In this document: positions 1 through 4,647 of the stretch, piece by piece | Layout: every line of letters starts with the position of its first letter | Position numbering within the stretch: the first letter of the stretch is position 1 | Assembly (NCBI GenBank): GCA_913009285.1 | Contig: CAJVYE010000058.1 | Span: forward strand, 1-6,588 | Reading direction: 5' to 3' | Source of the DNA: an uncultured Nitrospirota bacterium | GTDB taxonomy: Bacteria; Nitrospinota; Nitrospinia; SZUA-224 | DNA: 6,588 bases | The notes under the pieces: generated by a model | The model's input: the letters and a program-made list of their open reading frames with translations, nothing else | The model's database searches: none | What the model was told of the DNA's origin: nothing | Translations under genes and position numbers: made by a program

Positions 1-148
1 GCTATATGAGAGTAGAGTTGAAATTTTGTAAGATTATTATTTTTGTTATTTTTTTTTTATTGTTTTTTTTTTTTTTTTTTTTCAAGCAGAAGACGGCATA
101 CGAGATAAAGGAATGTGACTGGAGTTCAGACGTGTGCTCTTCCGATCT
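1..148. other. Illumina P7 adapter read-through (artefact)
   Basis: Not biological. Bases 83-106 are the Illumina P7 flow-cell sequence, 107-114 an 8-nt index (AAAGGAAT), and 115-148 the TruSeq read-2 primer site ending in GCTCTTCCGATCT. The poly-T at about 63-82 is the complement of the poly-A read after an adapter ends, and 1-62 is low-complexity noise beyond it. Translated in the folK frame it gives the well-known contaminant peptide containing KQKTAYEI and DWSSDVCSSDL. Genuine sequence starts at 149. Confidence 0.98.
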
Positions 149-240
149 TTATCAGATGTGGAATTTGAATTCTGATTTTCGCATGTCATCTTCAGCCAAA
201 TCTGAACGCGAAAAATGTGAAGTTATCTTTGAGCGAGTCC
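149..240 (-). repeat. Dispersed element, copy 1 (diverged, cut by contig edge)
   Basis: Bases 206-240 match 3307-3340 closely with one single-base gap (shared core ACGCGAAAA, then TGAAGTTAT, then TTTG.GC.AG.CC). On the outer side both copies carry a TCAGA...TCTGA hairpin (here about 151-176; in copy 2 at 3245-3292), and the distance between hairpin and core is nearly the same. Both copies have the same orientation. Read on the minus strand, both cores contain the codons G-L-A-Q-(R/K)-stop. The copy abuts the start of folK and the contig breaks inside it, as expected for a repeat. The alignment was made by eye; copy number in the genome is unknown. Confidence 0.55.
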
Positions 241-260
241 TAAGAGACGGGTATTTTCAG

Positions 261-764
261 GTGCAACACATAGCATATATCGGTATCGGATCAAATATTG
301 GGAATGCCTATTCTAATTGTTTAAGGGTGATTGAGGAATTGAAGAGGTCTGGAGAAAATAGAATAGTAGCAGAATCCTCCCTTTACAAAACCGAACCAAT
401 AGGATATAATAACCAACAATGGTTTATAAACTGTGTTGTGGAGTTAGAAACACAACTGAGTGTTAAAGATCTATTTTTATTGTTAAAGGATACAGAGATT
501 CGCCTAGGAAGGACAAAAGGACCAAGATGGGGACCAAGGAAGATAGACCTCGATTTACTCTTATATAACAATCAGTTTATTAATGATACTGATTTAAAGG
601 TACCCCATCCAGAGATTCAGAAGAGGAGATTTGTTTTGGTCCCTCTATCAGAGATTGCACCTAATCTTATTCATCCTGTGATTGGAGAATCTATTAAGGA
701 TCTATTAGATAATGTGGGGGATACTCAGAGGGTAGAAATAATCAAAACAGAAGACAAAGGATAG
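261..764 (+). CDS. folK: FolK, 6-hydroxymethyl-dihydropterin pyrophosphokinase
   Basis: Transfers pyrophosphate from ATP to 6-hydroxymethyl-7,8-dihydropterin, the step before dihydropteroate synthase in cytosolic folate synthesis. The 167-residue product has the usual family length. Visible motifs are the N-terminal strand AYIGIGSNIGN (5-15), YKTEPIG (42-48), the signature RWGPRKIDLDLLLY (89-102) with the Mg-binding aspartates D96 and D98, and VPHPEIQKRRFVLVPLSEI (114-132). The frame is open upstream to base 6, but that extension is adapter plus repeat. The GTG at 261 puts the first strand where the family starts, although its ribosome binding site is weak. It is followed by its own gap and a new promoter, so it may be transcribed separately from panBCD. 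Folate feeds PanB, which uses methylene-tetrahydrofolate. Identity is secure; the exact start is less so. Confidence 0.93.
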   Translation: MQHIAYIGIGSNIGNAYSNCLRVIEELKRSGENRIVAESSLYKTEPIGYNNQQWFINCVVELETQLSVKDLFLLLKDTEIRLGRTKGPRWGPRKIDLDLLLYNNQFINDTDLKVPHPEIQKRRFVLVPLSEIAPNLIHPVIGESIKDLLDNVGDTQRVEIIKTEDKG

Positions 765-775
765 CGATTATATAT

Positions 776-804
776 TTGACAGAGATAGGATATGTGCCTA
801 TAAT
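776..804 (+). promoter_or_regulatory. Consensus sigma70 promoter of the panBCD leader
   Basis: TTGACA at 776-781 and TATAAT at 799-804 are both exact consensus and separated by exactly 17 bp. Transcription would begin near 810-812, just after folK and about 245 nt ahead of panB. Such a strong unregulated promoter suits an operon controlled afterwards by RNA-level attenuation. Confidence 0.85.
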
Positions 805-878
805 TAATATAAATAGTACAAAAAATTGTATGATTAAAAAATATATCCTCTCATAGATAGGGGAATAAATAATATATA

Positions 879-909
879 CCGCTTGGATCCAGAAGATGGA
901 CCGAGACGG
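879..909 (+). promoter_or_regulatory. Candidate pan-motif hairpin with two bulged adenosines
   Basis: Pairs read directly: 879-881 with 907-909 (CCG/CGG), then A906 bulged on the 3' strand; 882-886 with 901-905 (CTTGG/CCGAG, one G-U); then A887 bulged on the 5' strand; 888-891 with 897-900 (TCCA/TGGA), closing a GAAGA loop. The stem may continue outward by ATAT 874-877 with ATAT 914-917 across an internal loop. As I recall the family, a hairpin with two conserved bulged A residues is the hallmark of the pan motif, which often occurs in tandem. No convincing second copy is visible here. Confidence 0.7.
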
Positions 910-1013
910 AAGGATATGAAAAAAATGGGATCTTGCCTTTTTTTTGAATAAAAATAGCAAGCAAGGTTCTTCAGAATTAAGCTTAGTTATTAAAAGCCTT
1001 CCGTATATGGTCC
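898..1013 (+). promoter_or_regulatory. Long-range antiterminator pairing
   Basis: ACGGAAGG (906-913) is an exact complement of CCTTCCGT (997-1004), and GGACC (898-902) of GGTCC (1009-1013), in register across a short internal loop (903-905 against 1005-1008). The pairing consumes 997-1003 of the terminator's 5' arm (996-1003) and the 3' strand of the bulged-A hairpin. The three structures are therefore mutually exclusive in the order a riboswitch needs. Confidence 0.7.
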
Positions 1014-1027
1014 GGGAGGCTTTTTTT
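992..1027 (+). terminator. Intrinsic terminator / attenuator before panB
   Basis: GCCTTCCG (996-1003) pairs with CGGGAGGC (1013-1020), 8 bp with one G-U, extended by AAAA/TTTT. The loop is 9 nt and a run of seven T follows (1021-1027). It ends 13 nt before the panB ribosome binding site, so it must be read through or disrupted for panBCD expression from the upstream promoter. Confidence 0.88.
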
Positions 1028-1055
1028 ATTTACTATTTTCAAAGGAGGATATTTT

Positions 1056-1895
1056 GTGATGGAAAAGAAAAAGATAACTACTCTTGATATCCAGAAGATG
1101 AAGAAAGAGAAGAGAAAGATAACTGCCCTGACAGCCTATGATTATCCATTTGCAAAGATCTTGGATAAGACAGAGATCGATATCATTCTCGTGGGTGACA
1201 CAGTCGGTATGGTTGTGCTGGGATACAAAAATACTCTTCCTGTAACAATGGAAGATATGATCCATCATATCCGTGCTGTTAAACGGGGTGTATCAAGGGC
1301 CTTGATAGTAGGAGATATGCCGTTTATGTCTTATCAGGTCTCTGTTGAGGAGTCATTAAGAAATGCGGGTCGTCTTGTACAGGAGGGTGGTGCTGAGGGA
1401 GTAAAGATAGAGGGGGGGATTGCTATGAGGGATAGGATAAGGGCAATTGTAGATATTGGTATTCCTGTAATGGGGCATGTAGGGTTGACTCCTCAATCTG
1501 TACATAGATTTGGAGGTTATCGTGTACAGGGGAAGGATTATCTGAATGCAAGGAAGATACTCTCTGATGCAAAGGCTGTAGAGGATGCTGGAGCATTCTC
1601 AATTGTATTGGAGGGGATCCCTGCTGAACTAGGGAAGAGGATCTCAGAGGCGTTGGCAATACCTACAATAGGTATAGGAGCAGGACCACATTGTAATGGA
1701 CAGATACTGGTGATCCATGATCTGCTTGGCCTTCCCGGGGATTTCAATCCAAAATATATAAAAAGATATGCTGACATCGGCGAGTCTATTACAGATGCAG
1801 TGAGAAATTATATAGACGAGGTAAGGGAAGAGAAATTCCCTTCAGAAGAGCATAGTTATCACGTTGAAAAAAAGAAGCATCTAGGGTCGGCTTGA
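1056..1895 (+). CDS. panB: PanB, ketopantoate hydroxymethyltransferase
   Basis: Transfers a hydroxymethyl group from 5,10-methylene-tetrahydrofolate to 2-oxoisovalerate, giving ketopantoate, the first committed step of pantothenate synthesis in the cytosol. Residues expected for metal, substrate and catalysis are present: VGDTVG with D48, GDMPF with D87, VKIEGG with K117 and E119, GHVGLTPQS (140-148) and VLEG with E186. At 279 residues it is slightly longer than the usual 264 or so; the extra length is a charged C-terminal tail after FPSEEHSY. AAAGGAGG at 1041-1048 serves either GTG 1056 (7-nt spacing) or ATG 1059 (10-nt spacing), so the start is uncertain by one codon. It is the first gene of panB-panC-panD and sits directly behind the leader attenuator. 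The reductase for ketopantoate (PanE or IlvC) is not in the window. Confidence 0.96.
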   Translation: MMEKKKITTLDIQKMKKEKRKITALTAYDYPFAKILDKTEIDIILVGDTVGMVVLGYKNTLPVTMEDMIHHIRAVKRGVSRALIVGDMPFMSYQVSVEESLRNAGRLVQEGGAEGVKIEGGIAMRDRIRAIVDIGIPVMGHVGLTPQSVHRFGGYRVQGKDYLNARKILSDAKAVEDAGAFSIVLEGIPAELGKRISEALAIPTIGIGAGPHCNGQILVIHDLLGLPGDFNPKYIKRYADIGESITDAVRNYIDEVREEKFPSEEHSYHVEKKKHLGSA

Positions 1896-1899
1896 ATTT

Positions 1900-1982
1900 G
1901 ATTTTCCATTTTAAGAAAGGGGGACGAAATTCTTTGGAGTGACAGACGGTGAAATTAAGTCGTCAATCGAAAATCGAAAATT
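1900..1982 (+). repeat. Palindromic element between panB and panC
   Basis: The gap can fold on itself almost end to end. Bases 1901-1912 (ATTTTCCATTTT) pair with 1970-1981 (AAAATCGAAAAT) with one mismatch. Inside it, GACGA (1923-1927) pairs with TCGTC (1960-1964), and AATT 1928-1931 with AATT 1953-1956. The 3' arm contains the short direct repeat ATCGAAA. It ends 2 nt before the weak panC ribosome binding site. It could be a small intergenic palindromic repeat or an mRNA structure that tunes panC. It has no T-run, so it is not a normal terminator. Confidence 0.45.
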
Positions 1983-2000
1983 GCGTGAGGGTTTATAGTA

Positions 2001-2849
2001 TTGAGGATAGTAGAATCTATTCATGAAATGAGGGATATAACTAAGAGGGCAAGAATTGAAGGGAAGATCATAGGTTTTGTCCCCACAATGGGTTCTTTTC
2101 ATGAGGGACATCTGAGCCTTATGAAGAGAGGTATAGAAGAGGTTGACCTCCTGGTCATCAGTATATTTGTTAATCCCACACAGTTTGGTCAGGGAGAAGA
2201 CTACGATAGATATCCGAGGAATATAGATGAGGATAACAAGAAGGCATCAGAGCTGGGGGTTGACATAATATTTTATCCCAACGTGGAAGAGATCTATCCT
2301 GATAATTACCATACCTTTGTAACGGTTGAGAAGATTAACAATAAGTTGTGTGGTGCATCTCGACCAGGCTTTTTCAAAGGTGTAGCTACAGTAGTTACAA
2401 AATTATTTAATATAGTTAGACCCCACAAGGCATACTTTGGGGAAAAGGATTATCAACAATTGGTAGTTATAAGGAGGATAGAGAAAGACCTCAATATGGA
2501 TATTAAGATTGTCGGCATGCCCATAATAAGGGAGAGCGATGGTCTTGCCATGAGCTCGAGAAATCTCTACCTCACAGATAAAGAGAGGATCTCAGCCCTC
2601 TCTCTGAGCCGATCTCTTAATAAGGCAAAAAAGATGGTGCATAGTGGGGAGAGATCAGCTGAGAGGATAATAAGTGAGATGAGATCGATAATAGAATCCG
2701 AGAGATTTACTGAAATCGATTACATTGCTGTTTGCGATCCAGAAGAGTTTGATGATGTGGATGAAATAAAAAAAAGAACACTTATTGCATTAGCGGTTAT
2801 GATAGGCAAGGCGCGTCTGATCGATAACTGTATAGTGGAGGTGAAATAG
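2001..2849 (+). CDS. panC: PanC, pantoate-beta-alanine ligase
   Basis: Joins pantoate and beta-alanine with ATP through a pantoyl-adenylate, the last step to pantothenate. At 282 residues it matches the family length. Class I aminoacyl-tRNA-synthetase-like signatures are clear: PTMGSFHEGHLSL (28-40, the HxGH nucleotide site with H34 and H37), FVNPTQF (56-62), FGEKDYQQ (146-153) and the KMSKS-type stretch RESDGLAMSSRN (177-188). The start is TTG at 2001: MRIVESIHEMR aligns with the usual N-terminus, and GTGAGG at 1985-1990 is a modest binding site 10 nt away. The rare start and weak site contrast with the strong signals of panB and panD. The gene lies 105 nt after panB, behind a palindromic element, and ends 2 nt before panD. 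Confidence 0.96.
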   Translation: MRIVESIHEMRDITKRARIEGKIIGFVPTMGSFHEGHLSLMKRGIEEVDLLVISIFVNPTQFGQGEDYDRYPRNIDEDNKKASELGVDIIFYPNVEEIYPDNYHTFVTVEKINNKLCGASRPGFFKGVATVVTKLFNIVRPHKAYFGEKDYQQLVVIRRIEKDLNMDIKIVGMPIIRESDGLAMSSRNLYLTDKERISALSLSRSLNKAKKMVHSGERSAERIISEMRSIIESERFTEIDYIAVCDPEEFDDVDEIKKRTLIALAVMIGKARLIDNCIVEVK

Positions 2850-2851
2850 TA

Positions 2852-3202
2852 ATGCAAAGGATAATGTTACGGGCAAAGATACACAGAGCAAAGGTCACCA
2901 GAGCCAATATTGAGTATGAGGGGAGTATAGAGATAGATGAAGACCTATTGGATGCATCAGGCATGCTTCCCTTTGAGCAGGCACAGATTTACAATATAGA
3001 TAATGGAAACAGATTCGAGACATACATCATAAAAGGAAAAAAGGAATCAGGGATAATATCTGTTAACGGTGCAGCGGCCAGACTTGTTACTATTGGAGAT
3101 AATCTAATAATCGCCTCTTATGCTATTATGAACGAAGAAGAGGCCAGAAATTTAAAGAGCAAGATAATCAGGCTAGGGCCGGATAATAAGATACTATATT
3201 AA
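2852..3202 (+). CDS. panD: PanD, aspartate 1-decarboxylase precursor
   Basis: Pyruvoyl-dependent enzyme making beta-alanine from L-aspartate for PanC. The 116-residue chain is normally self-cleaved between G24 and S25, with S25 becoming the pyruvoyl group; YEGS is at 22-25. Numbering coincides with the E. coli enzyme, and the active-site set K9, H11, R54, T57, Y58 and N72 is intact, followed by GAAA (73-76). ATG 2852 has GGAGGTG at 2837-2843, overlapping the end of panC, so translation is probably coupled. The C-terminus is about 10 residues shorter than E. coli PanD, within family variation. The PanZ maturation factor is not seen here. Third gene of the pan operon. Confidence 0.96.
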   Translation: MQRIMLRAKIHRAKVTRANIEYEGSIEIDEDLLDASGMLPFEQAQIYNIDNGNRFETYIIKGKKESGIISVNGAAARLVTIGDNLIIASYAIMNEEEARNLKSKIIRLGPDNKILY

Positions 3203-3206
3203 AAGA

Positions 3207-3240
3207 TAGGCGTTAGTATTCAGCTATTCACTAACACCTA
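3207..3240 (+). terminator. Hairpin after panD
   Basis: TAGG.GTTAGT (3207-3217) pairs with ACTAAC.CCTA (3230-3240), 10 of 11 positions, loop 12 nt, beginning 4 nt after the panD stop. There is no proper T-run, so termination by this hairpin alone is uncertain. It may act together with the stronger palindrome that follows. Confidence 0.5.
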
Positions 3241-3244
3241 TTCA

Positions 3245-3292
3245 ATAAGGAACGGGTCAGAAATGCCAAGTTATTTCTGACCCGTCCCTTAT
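3245..3292. repeat. Long perfect palindrome (REP-like / bidirectional terminator)
   Basis: ACGGGTCAGAAAT (3252-3264) is perfectly complementary to ATTTCTGACCCGT (3273-3285), with an 8-nt loop. After one mismatch the stem continues for 6 bp (ATAAGG 3245-3250 with CCTTAT 3287-3292). It lies between convergent panD and the PilZ gene. It lacks a T-run on either strand and forms the outer part of dispersed-element copy 2, so a mobile REP- or MITE-like origin is plausible. It could stop transcription from both sides. Confidence 0.7.
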
Positions 3293-3340
3293 ATCCCAAA
3301 GATGAGACGCGAAAATTTGAAGTTATTTTTGCGCAAGCCC
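3245..3340 (-). repeat. Dispersed element, copy 2
   Basis: Palindrome (3245-3292) plus a core at 3307-3340 that matches 206-240 near the contig start. The core runs into the PilZ gene and supplies its stop codon and last residues (GLAQK), whereas copy 1 encodes GLAQR-stop in the same minus-strand frame. Its insertion may therefore have rewritten the end of the PilZ gene. Confidence 0.55.
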
Positions 3341-3754
3341 AAATTGATTTTGAATTTGCAATTTATCCTGTTCTAGATATTTCTCTATCTTCTTTCTATC
3401 AAACTCAATAATCTCCGGGAAGAATATAGCTACATTATAATCTTTAACATTCTTGTTGTTAATCTCAGGTTCGGTTCTAACAACTATCCCTTCTAATGAA
3501 ATCTTTTCAACCACGATAACCCTTTTACTCTTTTTGATGGGCAAAGAGAGATTGACAATTACCTTTGTCATGGGGGCAATAAATCTATTTACCTTACAAT
3601 AAACACCGGAGCAGCTAAAATTATCTATTCTTGTCTTTTCCACATTCCCGTGAACTCTTAAGGGAAATTCAGCCAACTCCACCTCAAGTTCAACAGGAAA
3701 CCTTGGATGACCTCGCCTATCTATCTTACGATTCTTCGATCTATTCTGACTCAT
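3323..3754 (-). CDS. PilZ-domain protein, probable c-di-GMP receptor
   Basis: A 143-residue soluble protein with both hallmarks of a c-di-GMP-binding PilZ domain: the RxxxR motif as RRGHPRF (R14 and R18), preceded by a basic N-terminal tail, and (D/N)xSxxG as NFSCSG (N45, S47, G50). Beta strands follow, and a charged C-terminal helix (about 119-133, with FDRKKIEKYLEQ). No membrane segment or partner domain is present, so it is a stand-alone adaptor; its target cannot be read from the sequence. ATG at 3752-3754 follows AAGGAGAG with 8-nt spacing. It overlaps the end of the small upstream gene by 14 bp, which suggests translational coupling. The last codons and stop lie in a dispersed repeat core, so the C-terminal dozen or so residues may be recent. 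The family is likely; the precise role is unknown. Confidence 0.85.
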   Translation of the reverse strand: MSQNRSKNRKIDRRGHPRFPVELEVELAEFPLRVHGNVEKTRIDNFSCSGVYCKVNRFIAPMTKVIVNLSLPIKKSKRVIVVEKISLEGIVVRTEPEINNKNVKDYNVAIFFPEIIEFDRKKIEKYLEQDKLQIQNQFGLAQK

Positions 3755-3956
3755 ATTTATTACTCTCCTTCAAATCTGTAATAAACCGTCTTATATCCCT
3801 TTTATCCTTTTCGATACCCTTGATCAATCTCTTTATCTTTATATCAGGGAATAGTTTATTTATATCCAGATCAGTATCCGGGAACAAAGTATTTAAATCA
3901 ATATCTTTATCAACCACTTCCTCGGATGATATCTCTTTTTTTTCCTCTTTTTCCAT
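3741..3956 (-). CDS. Small charged protein with duplicated DxDxNxLFPD motif
   Basis: I do not recognise a family. The 71-residue product has an acidic, Glu/Lys-rich N-terminus (1-18). Two adjacent 10-residue units follow, DIDLNTLFPD and DLDINKLFPD (18-27 and 29-38). The C-terminal half is basic and helical (KIKRLIKGIEKDKRDIRRF). There is no signal peptide or membrane segment. ATG at 3954-3956 is preceded by GAGGAG with 8-nt spacing. The stop lies inside the next gene, so it is probably co-expressed with the PilZ protein. Short linear LFPD motifs repeated beside a c-di-GMP receptor suggest a docking or adaptor peptide, but this is inference. The two repeats use different codons, so the similarity is at protein level and the frame is very likely real. 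Confidence 0.7.
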   Translation of the reverse strand: MEKEEKKEISSEEVVDKDIDLNTLFPDTDLDINKLFPDIKIKRLIKGIEKDKRDIRRFITDLKESNKYESE

Positions 3957-3973
3957 CCTTGTCTCTCCTCTAT

Positions 3974-3989
3974 TTATACTAAAGTATAA
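3974..3989. promoter_or_regulatory. Short palindrome, possible operator
   Basis: TTATACT-AA-AGTATAA, a perfect 7-2-7 palindrome, lies between the predicted minus-strand transcription start and the ribosome binding site of the 71-residue gene. It could be a repressor site, or simply AT-rich sequence. Confidence 0.3.
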
Positions 3990-3999
3990 TCAACTATTT

Positions 4000-4028
4000 A
4001 TAATAATACTATATTGTCACTTTTTCAA
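4000..4028 (-). promoter_or_regulatory. Predicted promoter of the small-protein/PilZ unit
   Basis: On the minus strand, TTGAAA (4023-4028) and TATTAT (4000-4005) are separated by 17 bp, about 45 nt ahead of the 71-residue gene. The region is very AT-rich, which raises the chance of a random match. Confidence 0.5.
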
Positions 4029-4055
4029 CTATTTTCATTTTTTTTTAATTATTTA

Positions 4056-4083
4056 TTGACATAGATGAGGATTTAAGTAAAAT
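4056..4083 (+). promoter_or_regulatory. Predicted promoter of the RRM gene
   Basis: TTGACA (4056-4061) and TAAAAT (4078-4083) are separated by 16 bp. It diverges from the PilZ-unit promoter 28 bp away and would start a transcript near 4090, leaving a leader of about 220 nt. Confidence 0.6.
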
Positions 4084-4089
4084 AGTTTT

Positions 4090-4311
4090 TATTAAAGGAA
4101 TGTTAACGGACACATTGATCAATCTTTGGCTTCGAGAAAAGGTGGTGGTAAAAATAGTCAATTAAATTTTCAGAAATAAGTTTTTTAAACAAGGGTTTTT
4201 GTGTTTAATAATGCTTTCATTATGAAGTCAGAATCACTATCTTGCTTCTATATACAAAAGTAGCATTATTGGACATAGGAGAGACGAAGAAGAAAAAGGA
4301 GGTTAGTTAGA
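4090..4311 (+). promoter_or_regulatory. Structured 5' leader of the RRM gene
   Basis: No gene is seen here. Two stems can be drawn: TTAAACA/TGTTTAA (4185-4191 with 4202-4208) and a perfect 9-bp closing stem AATAATGCT/AGCATTATT (4207-4215 with 4262-4270) around a 46-nt loop. They share bases 4207-4208, so they compete slightly. A purine-rich stretch then leads to AAAGGAGG at 4295-4302. Long leaders are typical of cold- or self-regulated RNA-binding proteins; control here is inference. Confidence 0.45.
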
Positions 4312-4578
4312 ATGCAAGGTTGTAAACTCTATATAGGAAATCTTAGTTATGCTGTAACTAATGAGCAGCTGGAAGAATTGTTTTCTAATTATGGGGAAGT
4401 CAGACAAGTCAACATAATTGAAAGTAAAGGTTTTGGATTTGTTGAAATGTCTAACCAATCAGAAGCTGAAAAAGCAAAAGAAGCATTGAACGGATCTGAG
4501 TTTAAAGGACGTACCCTGAAAGTAGACGAAGCTAGACCACCTAAAAGTAGACAAAGTAAAGGTTATCGAAGATATTAG
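4312..4578 (+). CDS. Single-RRM RNA-binding protein
   Basis: An 88-residue protein made of one RNA recognition motif and a short tail. RNP2 is LYIGNLSY (6-13) and RNP1 is KGFGFVEM (39-46), with the aromatic residues that stack on RNA (Y7, F41, F43). The ending KVDEARPP (71-78) is the usual last strand, followed by the basic tail SRQSKGYRRY. It binds single-stranded RNA in the cytosol. Bacterial homologues (the Rbp type of cyanobacteria, spirochaetes and others) are often cold-induced and affect mRNA handling. ATG 4312 has AAAGGAGG 9 nt away and the motif begins immediately, so the start is firm. Unlike most family members, its inter-motif segment is short: no basic loop lies between strands 2 and 3 (NIIESKGFGF). 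It is monocistronic, with its own promoter and a hairpin after the stop. Confidence 0.93.
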   Translation: MQGCKLYIGNLSYAVTNEQLEELFSNYGEVRQVNIIESKGFGFVEMSNQSEAEKAKEALNGSEFKGRTLKVDEARPPKSRQSKGYRRY

Positions 4579-4594
4579 AATAATTTTGCTTATC

Positions 4595-4633
4595 GTTTAC
4601 AGAAAGGAAAGCAAGACTTTCCTTTCTGTAAAC
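4595..4633. terminator. Perfect 17-bp hairpin between convergent genes
   Basis: 4595-4611 is an exact reverse complement of 4617-4633, with a 5-nt CAAGA loop. It lies between the RRM stop (4578) and the stop of the convergent carboxypeptidase (4648). The stem strength and position suggest a bidirectional terminator, although neither side has a T-run. Confidence 0.72.
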
Positions 4634-4647
4634 TTCCACCATGGCCA

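Larger units (their letters stand above)
811..1028 (+). ncRNA. panB 5' leader RNA with switch-like architecture
   Basis: The leader runs from the predicted start near 811 to the terminator T-run. In order it contains: a weak AT-rich hairpin (about 844-867, CCTC/GGGG core); the two-bulged-A hairpin (879-909); a hairpin at 932-961 (CTTGC/GCAAG plus T/A pairs); and the terminator (992-1027). A long-range pairing, 898-913 with 997-1013, is incompatible with both the bulged hairpin and the terminator. This is the layout of a transcription-attenuating riboswitch. The position in front of panB-panC-panD matches the known genomic context of the 'pan' RNA motif, found by comparative genomics in Chloroflexi, Firmicutes and Deltaproteobacteria. 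The structure was drawn by hand; family membership is inference. A free small RNA of about 215 nt is the alternative. Confidence 0.7.

Noticed and set aside
41..82. Long poly-T tract as a terminator or promoter element
   Set aside because: It is directly attached to the adapter and is the complement of post-adapter poly-A reads.
742..960. 72-residue minus-strand open frame across the panB leader
   Set aside because: Composition reflects AT-rich RNA structure. It has no ribosome binding site or recognisable domain, and it overlaps the promoter and the switch elements.
811..1028. The leader as a free 6S-type RNA or a T-box
   Set aside because: A strong promoter plus a terminator would fit a small RNA, but the antiterminator pairing and the pan operon downstream fit cis-regulation better. 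No T-box sequence (GGTGGNACCGCG type) was seen.
3631..4059. 142-residue plus-strand open frame opposite the PilZ unit
   Set aside because: It is antisense to two well-supported genes, Ser/Phe/Ile-rich from the complement of AT-rich codons, and contains a predicted promoter.
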